A DNA stretch of 64,000 nucleotides from Rugalucina vietnamica (Eukaryota > Mollusca > Bivalvia > Lucinida > Lucinidae). Of the stretch, positions 55,440-64,000 are shown one piece after another. The stretch covers positions 1,663,573 to 1,727,572 of the forward strand of contig OZ024884.1 of NCBI GenBank assembly GCA_964017185.1, read 5' to 3'. The position numbers were made by a program, and so were the translations under genes. The notes beneath the pieces were generated by a model that saw only the letters and a list, made by a program, of their open reading frames with translations, was not told the DNA's origin and ran no database searches. How positions within the stretch are numbered: the stretch's first letter is position 1; the number at the start of each line of letters is the position of its first letter.

Positions 55440-56500
55440 ACCTAGCAGTCATTTTTGATTGACGCGCATCTATCTGTGGCTCCACCTACTTCCGCCATTT
55501 TGTTTTTTTTTTACTCTAAACGAAGACAATTTCAATGCTATAAAAATCAACTTCCATCGGCGATTTTATACATCTGATGAAGCAATATTTTAGTCCTAAA
55601 GAAATGATAAACATTTTATCTTTCATTTATGAACCAGATTCTGAAATTTGTAGTGTTCTTATTGGGTTTTTACTCGTGTATTTTACGTTGATAAAACGAT
55701 GCAATCCTTGTTGAAGGTTTCAAAATGGCGACCAAGCGTAAAATAGTCGGTACTTTTTTACTGCAACGCGTTGTTATTAATAGGCTAGGTAATTTTTAAT
55801 CAACAAAATATGAAAGAAGAAAGATGTAAAAGTCGTTTTATTTGTAAATTAGCACTCAGCGCGTGACTGCGTTAGGGTTATGATCGTATAAATATTGACT
55901 ATTTTTGTAATTTTAGGAAAATCTGTTCCGTTCGATCTCAAAACGATGCGTTTTATTTTTCATTATAAGGCTTCCATGAATGACATTTTTTTGATAAACA
56001 TCATCAATATTCTTAAAGAACAATGTCTTACAAATCGTTTTATTGCCCTTTGATACTGTTTGGGTATTTTTGACAGGGTCAAATCGTCCGAATTAAGCAG
56101 CTGTTTTTCACAACTTTTCGCGCTTTTGATTTTAAAATGGCGATATTTTCTACACCTTATTTGGCATTGCAAATAAGATGAAAAAGTTACATTTTGAAAG
56201 AAAAAAATGACAAATGATTTTACAGCAGGCTCAGGACTACTAGATGTTAGCTTCTGAACTGAATTTAGCTAAATTGTGGCTAAAAGGAGCTTAAAACTGA
56301 TGATGATCAGAAATTGATCGACTCAGTATAGCTATGAAGATAGATAGATAAAAATTGTGTATAATTATTTTAATTCACATGTTCGTTAAACATTGTGAAA
56401 ACATTGCAGGAAAACACCTGCCTGATAAAAAGTCATTTTTGGGAAAATCGAGAGAAAAAAAATCGAACAATGAAATATACAAGATCAAAATATTGAATGG
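55440..56500. other. Left part of the 3.55-kb insertion
   Basis: Includes a short open start at 55727 (ATGGCGACCAAGCGTAAAAT, about 20 codons to a donor-like CTAG|GTAATT) and AT-rich sequence. No product recognised. Confidence 0.3.
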
Positions 56501-56509
56501 CCTCCTTAC

Positions 56510-56788
56510 CTTTTGCATTTGTAATTCCATGTTGTTGTTTTTTTTTCGTAGATGACCGCGCAACCCAGATATCGACGCATACGAATTAGTACACTCGGAA
56601 CAATTGTACGTTTTAGCCTTAGCACTATTTTCACTATTGTCACTTTTCAATTTTTTTGCTTTCTGTTTTTTTGTCAATGGTTCATCATCGTCCGTGAGTT
56701 CAATTTCACTACACGCATAATCACCTAGCAAAGAATCAAGATCAATATCATCATCCCAATGTAAAAAATCGTCTTTTCCGTAAGACAT
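56510..56788 (-). CDS. C2H2-type zinc-finger exon inside the 3.55-kb insertion
   Basis: Minus-strand ATG at 56788 opens MSYGKDDFLHWDDDIDLDSL, a very acidic N-terminus, then a basic nuclear-localisation-like patch (KKQKAKKLK), then YNCSECTNSYASISGLRGHL, the first three ligands (C, C, H) of a classical C2H2 finger. It ends at MQK with AAAAG|GTAAGG, a good splice donor at 56509, in phase 0 after 93 codons. Reading past the donor gives hydrophobic nonsense to 56375. The second finger half and later exons would lie below 56509; I could not place them (an open 55963-56172 minus stretch is a weak candidate). Either the insertion's own DNA-binding protein or a captured host exon. Confidence 0.5.
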
Positions 56789-56961
56789 TCTGACGCGCGT
56801 TTAATGTAAATTGCGAATTTGAAATGCCTTGAACTGTCGGAGTTAAAGCTTAAATATGCATTTTATTTTAATTAGCGCCTTGTTCACTATCTTTTTTCGG
56901 CGTTAAATATGATTATGCCCCCAACTTTGAAAAAGTTGGAAGGGCATATTGCTTTTGGCTT

Positions 56962-56980
56962 GTCTGTCTGTCTGTCTGTC

Positions 56981-57023
<43 letters not shown>
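56962..57023. repeat. (TCTG)n(TG)n microsatellite
   Basis: Five to six TCTG units then about 20 TG units. Confidence 0.95.
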
Positions 57024-57025
<2 letters not shown>

Positions 57026-58250
57026 ACTTTTGAATGGTGAATGCTAGGGTTTTGAAATTTCATATGCACATTCCTCATGAAAAAATAGCTGACCCGTATT
57101 TTTTTTCATGTCCGAGTTACGCCCCTTTTCTGAGTTATGTCCCTTTGAAAACAAAATTTGAAAATCTTGTGTGCAAGATATCTCAAAAAGTATTTAAGCT
57201 AGAGCCTTCATATTTGGTACCCTTGTTGGGGCTGAGGAGTAGATGACCTGATTAACTTTTGAGAACTTTCCGTCAATTTTTTACAAAAATACGGAATTTT
57301 GAAATTTTGATTGATTTTTCCACTTTTCGGTGAAATTTGAAACTTTTGAACGGTGAATGCTAGGGTTTTGAAATTTCATATACACATTCCTCATGATAAA
57401 ATAGTTGACCCGTACTTTTTTGTATGGCCAAGTTATGCCCCTTTTTTGAGTTATGTCCCTTTGAAAACAAAATTTGAAAATCTTGTGTGCAAGATATCTC
57501 AAAAAGTATTAAAGCTAGAGCCTTCATATTTAGTACACTTGTTGGGGCTGAGAAGTAGATGACCTGATTAACTTTTGAGAACTTTCTGTCAAATTTTTAC
57601 AAAAATACGGAATTTTGAAATTTTGATTGATTTTTCCACTTTTCGGTGAAATTTGAAACTTTTGAACGGTGAATGCTAGGGTTTTGAAATTTCATATACA
57701 CATTCCTCATGATAAAATAGTTGACCCATATTTTTTTGTATGGCCAAATTATGCCCCTTTTTTGAGTTATGTCCCTTTGAAAACAAAATTTGAAAATCTT
57801 TTGTGCAAGATATCTCAAAAAGTATTAAAGCTAGAGCCTACATATTTGGTACACTTGTTGGGGCTGAGAAGTAGATGACCTGATTAACTTTTGAGAACTT
57901 TCCGTCAAATTTTTACAAAAATACAGAATTTTGAAATTTTGATTGATTTTTCCACTTTTCGGTGAAATTTGAAACCTTTGAACGGTGAATGATAGGGTTT
58001 TGAAATTTCATATACAGATTCCTCTTGAAAAAATAGTTTGCCTGTATTTTTTTTCATGTACGTGTTATGCCCCTTTTTGGAATAATGTCCCTTTGAAAAC
58101 AAATTTTGAAAATCTTGTGTGCAAGATATCTCAAAACGTATTTGAGCTAGCTAGCTAGAGCCTTCATATTTGGTATGCTGGTTGGGGCTGAGAAGAAGAT
58201 CACCTGATTAACTTTTGAGGACTCTCTGTTAAATTTTGACAAAATTACTC
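57024..58250. repeat. Four 316-bp tandem repeats
   Basis: GGTGAATGCTAGGGTTTTGA begins at 57036, 57352 and 57668, and a diverged copy (GGTGAATGATAGGG) at about 57984. Units 2 and 3 are nearly identical; unit 4 is the most diverged and partial. Confidence 0.93.
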
Positions 58251-58434
58251 CATTTTTAAATTTTTACTTCATTTCTAACTCGCCTGCAAAAAAGCTTACA
58301 TTCTGTTTCTGGATCGAGGTCAAAACAGATGCAACCGACAGCTTCTTCAGGAAATTAAATTTGACTGCATTCGAATTAAATAAATGGATCATACAAACTG
58401 CCAGTTTAGGGACAAGCATACAGTTGGGGGCATA

Positions 58435-58963
58435 GTGTTTTACAAACACGCATTTCTAGTTAGGGTTAGTATTACGGCGAGATTAATCAATCGGCGATTT
58501 CTTTAATCTAAAGATAATCCGCAAATAATTGTTTCAAATGTGTTCAGTCGCGTAGATAATAAGCATAATTAAAAACATATTAATTTGTGGGAGAAAAAAA
58601 CAACAACAACGGCTTTTACAAATCGTAGGACAAAGGATAATAATTATATAAATTATCAACCGTAAATAAATAACTCTTTTTAACAAAGATACCGGGCGTG
58701 TTTAGTATCTATTTGTTGGAAATTCGAAGGCCTATTTAACAAAAATAAATATTTCTACTATTATCTAGATAATAGCGAACCAAACGAAGAAAATATTAAT
58801 ATTATATTTTTGCTAATATTCAAACTTTCAGAACAGATTCAGCGGCCGATAAAAATATTGATTTTTTCCCTCGATTTACCTGTCTACCTGAGCGACAGTC
58901 ATAGCGGGGGCAAATATCGATGTTCAATAGCAGTTTCAAATCTCTGTATAGTATATATCTCTG
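58435..58963. other. Right end of the 3.55-kb insertion
   Basis: AT-rich, no gene recognised. Confidence 0.4.
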
Positions 58964-59497
58964 ACTCGTAAGACCATCGTAAGTGTGTCCTAGTTAGGGG
59001 AACTTCCGATGCCTTCGGGTAACTAACCCGTGTCAGATTGTCAATTTAGTTTTTCCCATCTCGGTGATAAATTCTTTCTGATTGCACCGTTTCCTGTCCA
59101 TTCCTAGTTTTACTTTTCCATACAGCATACTACAAGTTATATCGACGATCTTTCATTAGTCGGACACGCTATATACAAACCTACCGCTAGAATAATATTG
59201 GTTCCAAAAATACCGCTAGAACAATATTGGTTTGCTCTTGTTAATCTCTAAGTCGTTGCTTCGTTTGAATTAATTATTTGGCGCGTTGTGGCTAGATGTT
59301 GTCAAGCAAGAATATACATGTAAGGCCATTTTCTAGAAAATCCGTACAAAATGTCATATCCGATAACCGATAACCGAAAACTTAAGAGATAATCAGTACG
59401 AGATAAGGACAAGTGCATACTTCGGCAGGATAAACTGAAACAAGTATGCTGGTTCAATTTAAGTGTAAGTTTTAATGTGTTAAATGTTAAATTATCA

Positions 59498-59816
59498 GGA
59501 AGGTACAAGTAGGCAAAGATCAGGAAAAGGCGCTATCAGAAAAAGATTCCCACTCCAAAAACCGAGGTGTGAAAAAAACAAACTAACAATTAGGTACTTA
59601 TACCATGAAAACATATCGTAAGCCGCATGAGCAGCTATTTTCCCAATAGGTGGCCACTCAGTTATCTTAACTTAACTAAAAGTATGAAAACATACATAAG
59701 GCACCAACAGCACAAAAATTTTAAACACCAAGATATAAAACAAAAAGAACCAGCACAGAAGTATCGCCTTGGAACGATCAGTAACACAAAGTTACTGGCG
59801 GGCTTAAACCGGTTTT
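59498..59816 (-). mobile_element. Resident antisense Penelope-like terminal repeat (segment 4)
   Basis: AGGTACAAGTAGG to CCGGTTTT, orthologous to 7758, 20817 and 44013. It is cut at 59817 by the sense-strand insertion and continues at 61895 with ACAGGCGCCTCACCCTCAGC. Confidence 0.85.
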
Positions 59817-61273
59817 ATCTGGAGACAGATACTGATGAGGTGTCTGTAGTTAATGCCCACTTAAACGATTTACCTGTTAAGTTTTCTGTTTGTGTCAATG
59901 AAGGCCAAGACAAACTTCCTACGATGTATTGGTTACCTAAGCTTCACAAAAGACCATACAAAGCTAGATTTATTGCAAATTCTAGCTCTTGTACTACCAC
60001 TGAACTTTCTAAATTATTAACTTCCTGTCTTACTGCTATCAAATCTCATGTTATAAGATACTGTGAGACAGTGTATGAAACTTCAAATAAAAATTGGTTT
60101 TGGTCAATTAAAAATTCTGGTGAGGTGCTCAGTAAATTGAAGTGTAGAGGGTTCCGTGCGACAAGCTTGTCCACATATGATTTTTCTACTCTGTATACAA
60201 CATTACCACATAATCTAATAAAAGAAAAACTTCTGGATTTGATAGAGTGGACCTTCAAAAGGGCATTAAAAAACTATGGTTCACTTTATTTGGCATGTAA
60301 CGACAGAAAGGCTTTTATCACTTCCTCTGACCAAAGTCGGTATACACTTTGGTCATGTCAGAATGTATGCGATGCCTTATCCTATCTCCTTGATAATATT
60401 TATATTAGATTTGGGACCAAGTTATACAGACAAATTGTTGGAATTCCGATGGGTACAAATTGCGCACCTCTCGTAGCTGATTTATTTTTATACTACTACG
60501 AAAGAGATTTCATGGATTCTCTGAACCATGATAATCAAGCTGATGTTATCGAGGCTTTTAATTCCACATCTAGGTACCTCGATGACCTTTTGAACATTGA
60601 CAACCCTTATTTTGAAGGTATGGACAATCAAATTTATCCACCTGAACTTCAGTTGAACAAAGCCAATATCACAGATACTGAAGCCCCCTTTTTAGATCTA
60701 CATCTTTCTGTTGCAAATGGATTTGTTTCTTCTAAAATTTATGATAAGCGCGATGACTTTGATTTTGATATAGTAAATTTTCCTTTTTTGGATGGTGACG
60801 TTCCTCGTCGTGCTTCTTATGGTGTATACATTTCGCAACTTATTAGGTTTGCTAGAGTCTGCAATCATGTTACAGACTTCAACGCTCGAAATAAATGTTT
60901 AACGGCAAAACTTCTCCAACAGGGCTATCGGTATCATAAACTTCGAAAAACATTTTCTAAATTTTATCGTAGACACTATGAATTGATTTCCAAATATAAT
61001 GTTGGGTTAAAGACGCTTTTAAGTGAGGGCCTTTCGGAACCTGAATTTTATGGTGACTTGGTTTACAAATTTAAGAAACTTAAAGGAATTAATGATTTTT
61101 CTTTTCAGTTCAGAAAAATCATAACACGTTACAGACGTATAGGTTATATCTTAAATGTTATGCGACAGTCTGCATGCTTAGTTTTTAACCCAATCATGGT
61201 TGATAACTATGCTGCCTTCTTTAATTGCACGCCGGTGGGTCGGGCGTCAGACTCTATGATGGCCCCGACATAA
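59627..61273 (+). CDS. Penelope-like reverse transcriptase ORF with chimeric N-terminus
   Basis: 548 codons from ATG at 59627. Residues 1-63 are read from the resident antisense repeat and are not retroelement protein. True RT sequence starts at about residue 64 (LETDTDEVSVV). Landmarks: YWLPKLHK (101-108), YDFSTLYTTLPH from 184 (motif A), IPMGTNCAPLVADLF from about 272 (motif B), YLDD from 317 (catalytic Asp pair), then LDLHLS and a long C-terminal thumb-like part to DSMMAPT. The MGTNCAPxxADLF plus YxDD style is that of Penelope-like RTs. No GIY-YIG endonuclease is visible, so it is either an endonuclease-lacking lineage or truncated at the other end. It copies element RNA into DNA. It is probably the most intact source locus here, though 5'-truncated. 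Confidence 0.78.
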   Translation: MSSYFPNRWPLSYLNLTKSMKTYIRHQQHKNFKHQDIKQKEPAQKYRLGTISNTKLLAGLNRFYLETDTDEVSVVNAHLNDLPVKFSVCVNEGQDKLPTMYWLPKLHKRPYKARFIANSSSCTTTELSKLLTSCLTAIKSHVIRYCETVYETSNKNWFWSIKNSGEVLSKLKCRGFRATSLSTYDFSTLYTTLPHNLIKEKLLDLIEWTFKRALKNYGSLYLACNDRKAFITSSDQSRYTLWSCQNVCDALSYLLDNIYIRFGTKLYRQIVGIPMGTNCAPLVADLFLYYYERDFMDSLNHDNQADVIEAFNSTSRYLDDLLNIDNPYFEGMDNQIYPPELQLNKANITDTEAPFLDLHLSVANGFVSSKIYDKRDDFDFDIVNFPFLDGDVPRRASYGVYISQLIRFARVCNHVTDFNARNKCLTAKLLQQGYRYHKLRKTFSKFYRRHYELISKYNVGLKTLLSEGLSEPEFYGDLVYKFKKLKGINDFSFQFRKIITRYRRIGYILNVMRQSACLVFNPIMVDNYAAFFNCTPVGRASDSMMAPT

Positions 61274-61894
61274 AGCTATTCATTTTAGTTGGTTGGGGCC
61301 GAAGCTTCTTGTCTGTTGCTTGGCCCACCGGGGTCCAACTGGTGTTTTTCTTTTGCTCCGGAGTTAGTAGGTTATTAGGCGCCCAGGGATCTCCATCGTC
61401 GGGCAGCTTACTCAGTCTGTGAGTCCTGGTTTTTGATTCATCAGGATGTTTATCATGATTTATTTGTTTGTTCTTGATGATTCATTGACTAGTTAGAGAT
61501 TCACCACGAGGACCAAATAACTAACTAAATGTTATGAACCACTGCAGAAGCTGAATGTGAGGTTATGGCCATGTAAAACCGGTTTAAGCCCGCCAGTAAC
61601 TTTGTGTTACTGATCGTTCCAAGTCGATACTTCTGTGGTGGTTCTTTTTGTTTTATGTCTTGGTGTATAAAATTTTTTGTGCTGTTGGCGCCTTATGTAT
61701 GTTTTCATATTTTTAGTTAAGTTAAGGTAACTGAGTGGCCACCTATTGGGAAAATAGCTGCTCATTCGGCTTACGATATGTTTCATGGTATAAGTACCTG
61801 ATTGTTAGTTTGGTTTTTTCCCACCTCGGTTTTTGGAGTGGGAATCTTTTTCTGATTGCGCCTTTTCCTGATCTTTGCCTACTTGTACCTTTTT
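59817..61894 (+). mobile_element. Penelope-like element with near-complete RT, inserted into an older copy
   Basis: Starts abruptly (TCTGGAGACAGATACTGATG), carries the RT ORF, 3' UTR and the sense terminal repeat, and ends CCTACTTGTACCTTTTT. Segment 3 has the empty site CCGGTTTTACAGGCGCC. Because the resident repeat on its left is antisense, the locus looks like an element with 310-bp terminal inverted repeats, but only the right repeat belongs to the new insertion. TTTTA on both sides could be a short target duplication. Confidence 0.85.
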
Positions 61895-62014
61895 ACAGGC
61901 GCCTCACCCTCAGCTTCTGCAGTGGGTCATTACATTTAGTTAGTTCTTCGGTCCTCGTGGTGAATCTCTAACTAGTCAATGAATCATCAAGAACAAACAT
62001 ATAAATCAGGATAA
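61895..62014 (-). mobile_element. Continuation of the resident antisense Penelope-like UTR
   Basis: ACAGGCGCCTCACCCTCAGC to AAATCAGGATAAA, where the second insertion begins. Confidence 0.8.
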
Positions 62015-63310
62015 AAAAGTACAAGTAGGCAAAGATCAGGAAAAGGCGCAATCAGAAAAAGACTCCCACTCCAAAAACCAAGGTGGGAAAAAACCAAACT
62101 AACAATTAGGCACCATTACCATGAAAACATCTCGTAAGCCGAATGAGCAGCTATTTTCCCAATAGGTGGCCACTCAGTTACCTTAACTTAACTAAAAATA
62201 TGCAAACATACATAAGGCGCCAACAGCACAAAAATATTTTAAACACCAAGACATAAAACAAAAAGAACCACCACAGAAGTATCGACTTGGAACGATCAGT
62301 AACACAAAGTTACTGGCGGGTTTAAATCGATTTTACACGGCCGTAACCTCACCCTCAGCTTCCGCAGTGGTTCATAACATTTAGTTAGTTCTTCGGTCCT
62401 CGTGGTGAATCTCTAACTAGTAAATGAATCATCAAGAACAAACAAATAAATCATGATAAACATCCTGATGAATCAAAAACCAGGACTCACAGATTCAGTA
62501 AGCTGCCCGACGATGGAGATCCCTGGGCGCCAAATAACTTACTAACTCCAGAGCTAAAGAAAAACATCAGTTGGACCCCGGTGAGCCAAGCAACAGACAA
62601 GAAGCTCCGGCCCCAACCAACTAAAATGAATAGCTTTAAGTCGGGACCATCATAGAGTCTGACGCCCGACCCACCGGCGTGCAATTAAAGAAGGCAGCAT
62701 AGTTATCAACCGTGATTGGGTTAAAAACTAAGCATGCAGACTGTCGCATAACATTCAAGTTATAACCTATACGTCTGTAACGTGTTATGATTTTTCTAAA
62801 CTGAAAAGAAAAATCATTACTTCCTATAAGTTTCTTAAATTTGTAAACCAAGTCACCATAAAATTCTGGTTCCGAAAGACCCTCACTTAAAAGCGTCTTT
62901 AACCCAACATTATATTTGGAAATCAATTCATAGTGTCTACGATAAAATTTAGAAAAGGTTTTTCGAAGTTTATGATACCGATAGCCCTGTTGGAGAAGTT
63001 TGGCCGTTAAAGATTTATTTCGAGCGTTGAAGTCTGTAACATGATTGCAGACTCTAGCAAACCTAATAAGTTGCGAAATGTATACACCATAAGAAGCACG
63101 ACGAGGAACGTCACCATCCAAAAACGGAAAATTTACTATATCAAAATCAAAGTCATCGCGCTTATCATAAATTTTAGAAGAAACAAATCCATTTGCAACA
63201 GAAAGATGTAGATCTAAAAAGGGGGCTTCGGTATCCGAGATATTGGCTTTGTTCAACTGTAGTTCAGATGGATAAATTTGATTGACCATACCTTCAAAAT
63301 AAGGGTTGTC
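62015..63310 (-). mobile_element. Second, antisense, 5'-truncated Penelope-like insertion
   Basis: Antisense terminal repeat, UTR and RT C-terminus, ending where the RT frame is cut (about 63310). The resident UTR (GATAAA|CATCCTGATGAATC) resumes on its right. AAA is shared at both joints. Confidence 0.82.
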
Positions 63311-63316
63311 AAACAT
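62638..63316 (-). pseudogene. Penelope-like RT C-terminal fragment (minus strand)
   Basis: 226 codons. It starts within NPYFEGM, just after the catalytic YLDD, and runs to DSMMVPT; the stop seen at the 61270 copy is replaced here and the frame stops shortly after. The polymerase core is missing. Very close to residues ~330-548 of the 59627 ORF. Confidence 0.85.
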
Positions 63317-63444
63317 CCTGATGAATCAAAAACCAGGACTCACAGATTGAGTAAGCTGCACGGCGATGGAGATCCCTGGGCGCCGAATAACTTACTAATT
63401 CTGAAGCAAAAGAAATACGCCAGTTGGACCCCGGTGGGCCAAGC
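63311..63444 (-). mobile_element. Resident antisense Penelope-like UTR, final part
   Basis: CATCCTGATGAATCAAAAAC to CCCCGGTGGGCCAAGC. Contains the empty site (GGACCCCGGTGGG) of the CCC-flanked transposon found in segment 1. Confidence 0.8.
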
Positions 63445-63540
63445 AATAAACATTGAACTTGGGAGATACAGAAATTCAAAAATCCCACTAGAACAGAGAT
63501 TGTGTAAAGTGTGTGAAAGCCGTGCTGTTGAGGATGAAAA
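63445..63540 (+). pseudogene. LINE zinc-knuckle fragment (left half, segment 4)
   Basis: IELGRYRNSKIPLEQRLCKV then CESRAVEDEK, cut by GGTACAAGTTGG. Same split as in segments 1 and 3. Confidence 0.7.
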
Positions 63541-64000
63541 GGTACAAGTTGGCAAAGATCAGGAAAAGGCGCAATCAGAAAAAGATTCCCACTCCAAAAA
63601 CCGAGGTGGGAAAAAACAAAACCAACAATCAGGTACTTATACCACGAAAACATTTCGTAAGCCGAATGAGCAGCTATTTTCCCAATAGGTGGCCAATCAG
63701 TTACCTTAACTTAACTAAAAATATGAAAACATACATAAGGCGCCAACAGCACAAAATATTTTAAACACCAAGACATAAAACAAAAAGAACCACAACAGAA
63801 GTATCGCTTTGGAACGATCAGTAACACAAAGTTACTGGCGGGTTTTTTACCACCGTGGTCCAACTGATGTTTTTCTTTAGCTCCGGAATTAGTAAGTTAT
63901 TTGGCGCCCAAGGATTTCCATCGTCGGGCAGCTTACTGAATCTGTGAGTCCTGGTTTTTGATTCATCAGGATGTTTATCATGATTTATTTGTTTGTTCTT
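63541..64000. mobile_element. Antisense Penelope-like terminal repeat joined to a sense UTR piece
   Basis: Terminal repeat to ACTGGCGGG at 63843, then an abrupt switch to sense UTR (GGTCCAACTGATGTTTTTCT onward), which runs out of the window. Confidence 0.7.

Larger units (their letters stand above)
56914..58434. mobile_element. 1.5-kb element bounded by TATGCCCCCAACT, built of 316-bp repeats
   Basis: TATGCCCCCAACT at the left is inverted at the right (AGTTGGGGGCATA). The left end also has its own hairpin (CCAACTTTGAAAAAGTTGG). The inside is a (TCTG)n(TG)n microsatellite followed by four 316-bp tandem units. I recognise the ATGCCCCCAACTTTGAAAAAGT start from bivalve repeats. No protein. Confidence 0.82.
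55409..58963. mobile_element. 3.55-kb insertion with 7-bp target duplication ACTCGTA
   Basis: ACTCGTA occurs on both sides (55402-55408, 58964-58970). Segments 2 and 3 read TTAACTCGTAAGACC uninterrupted (20284, 43482). The ends CTGAGATAAAG and the complement of the right end, CAGAGATATATAC, are only weakly similar. It carries a minus-strand C2H2-type exon and a nested 1.5-kb repeat element. 6-8 bp duplications occur in Dada, hAT, P and Zisupton groups; I cannot choose among them. Confidence 0.78.

Noticed and set aside
57024-58250. CRISPR-like or protein-coding repeat array
   Set aside because: Contiguous 316-bp units without spacers, in a eukaryotic repeat element; the 70-codon frames recur only because the DNA repeats.
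59605-59649. Conserved small upstream ORF (MKTYRKPHEQLFSQ) overlapping the RT start, possible programmed frameshift
   Set aside because: It lies in the antisense resident repeat and is conserved only because the repeat is.
59498-61894. A retroelement with 310-bp terminal inverted repeats
   Set aside because: Comparison with segment 3 shows the left repeat is an older resident antisense copy; only the right repeat came with the insertion.

Overview
This is non-coding-rich eukaryotic DNA, almost certainly from a bivalve mollusc and probably a heterodont clam. The reasons are the AT-rich base composition, GT-AG-like junctions, and repeat families I recognise from bivalve genomes: short inverted-repeat elements starting TGAGCC..GTGAGAAAACC, an element bounded by ATGCCCCCAACT, hairpins with GCACCCTGCTATAAGCAGGTGC, tRNA-headed SINEs and Penelope-like retroelements. 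The taxon is inferred from memory of these repeats, not proven.

The backbone is a tandem, segmentally duplicated cluster of one class A (rhodopsin-type) orphan GPCR gene. GPCR-A (15331-16303) is broken by an 11-nt deletion. GPCR-B (28696-29745) is intact at 349 residues. GPCR-C (32111-33114) has a stop at codon 3 and a 1-nt deletion. GPCR-D (48940-49923) is open but has two in-frame deletions. About 250 bp downstream of A, C and D, and at the left edge of the window, lies a second, older GPCR pseudogene (psi1-psi4) split by the same ~580-bp TA-flanked MITE. Psi1 and psi4 with their flanks resemble each other, and psi2 and psi3 resemble each other, so the duplications are interleaved.

Between the receptors are layers of mobile DNA. 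Several insertions can be dated against empty sites in sister segments: a 2.4-kb element with 80-bp TIRs and a 5-bp TSD (2530-4941); a 3.6-kb TIR transposon with CCC TSD and an eroded protein (8386-11983); an 864-bp TTAA element (45768-46631); a ~7.4-kb Helitron-like insertion (35094-42488); a 3.55-kb insertion with 7-bp TSD carrying a C2H2 exon (55409-58963); and three 5'-truncated Penelope-like insertions (18456-19516, 59817-61894, 62015-63310), two of them inside another Penelope copy.

The only genes that look able to make a near-complete protein are GPCR-B and possibly GPCR-D, plus the Penelope-like reverse transcriptase frame at 59627-61273, whose first ~63 codons are accidental antisense repeat sequence. 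Small candidate exons (52174-52285; 19866-20018 with copies; 56510-56788; 39289-39406) are reported at low confidence. No rRNA, CRISPR or functional tRNA gene is seen.
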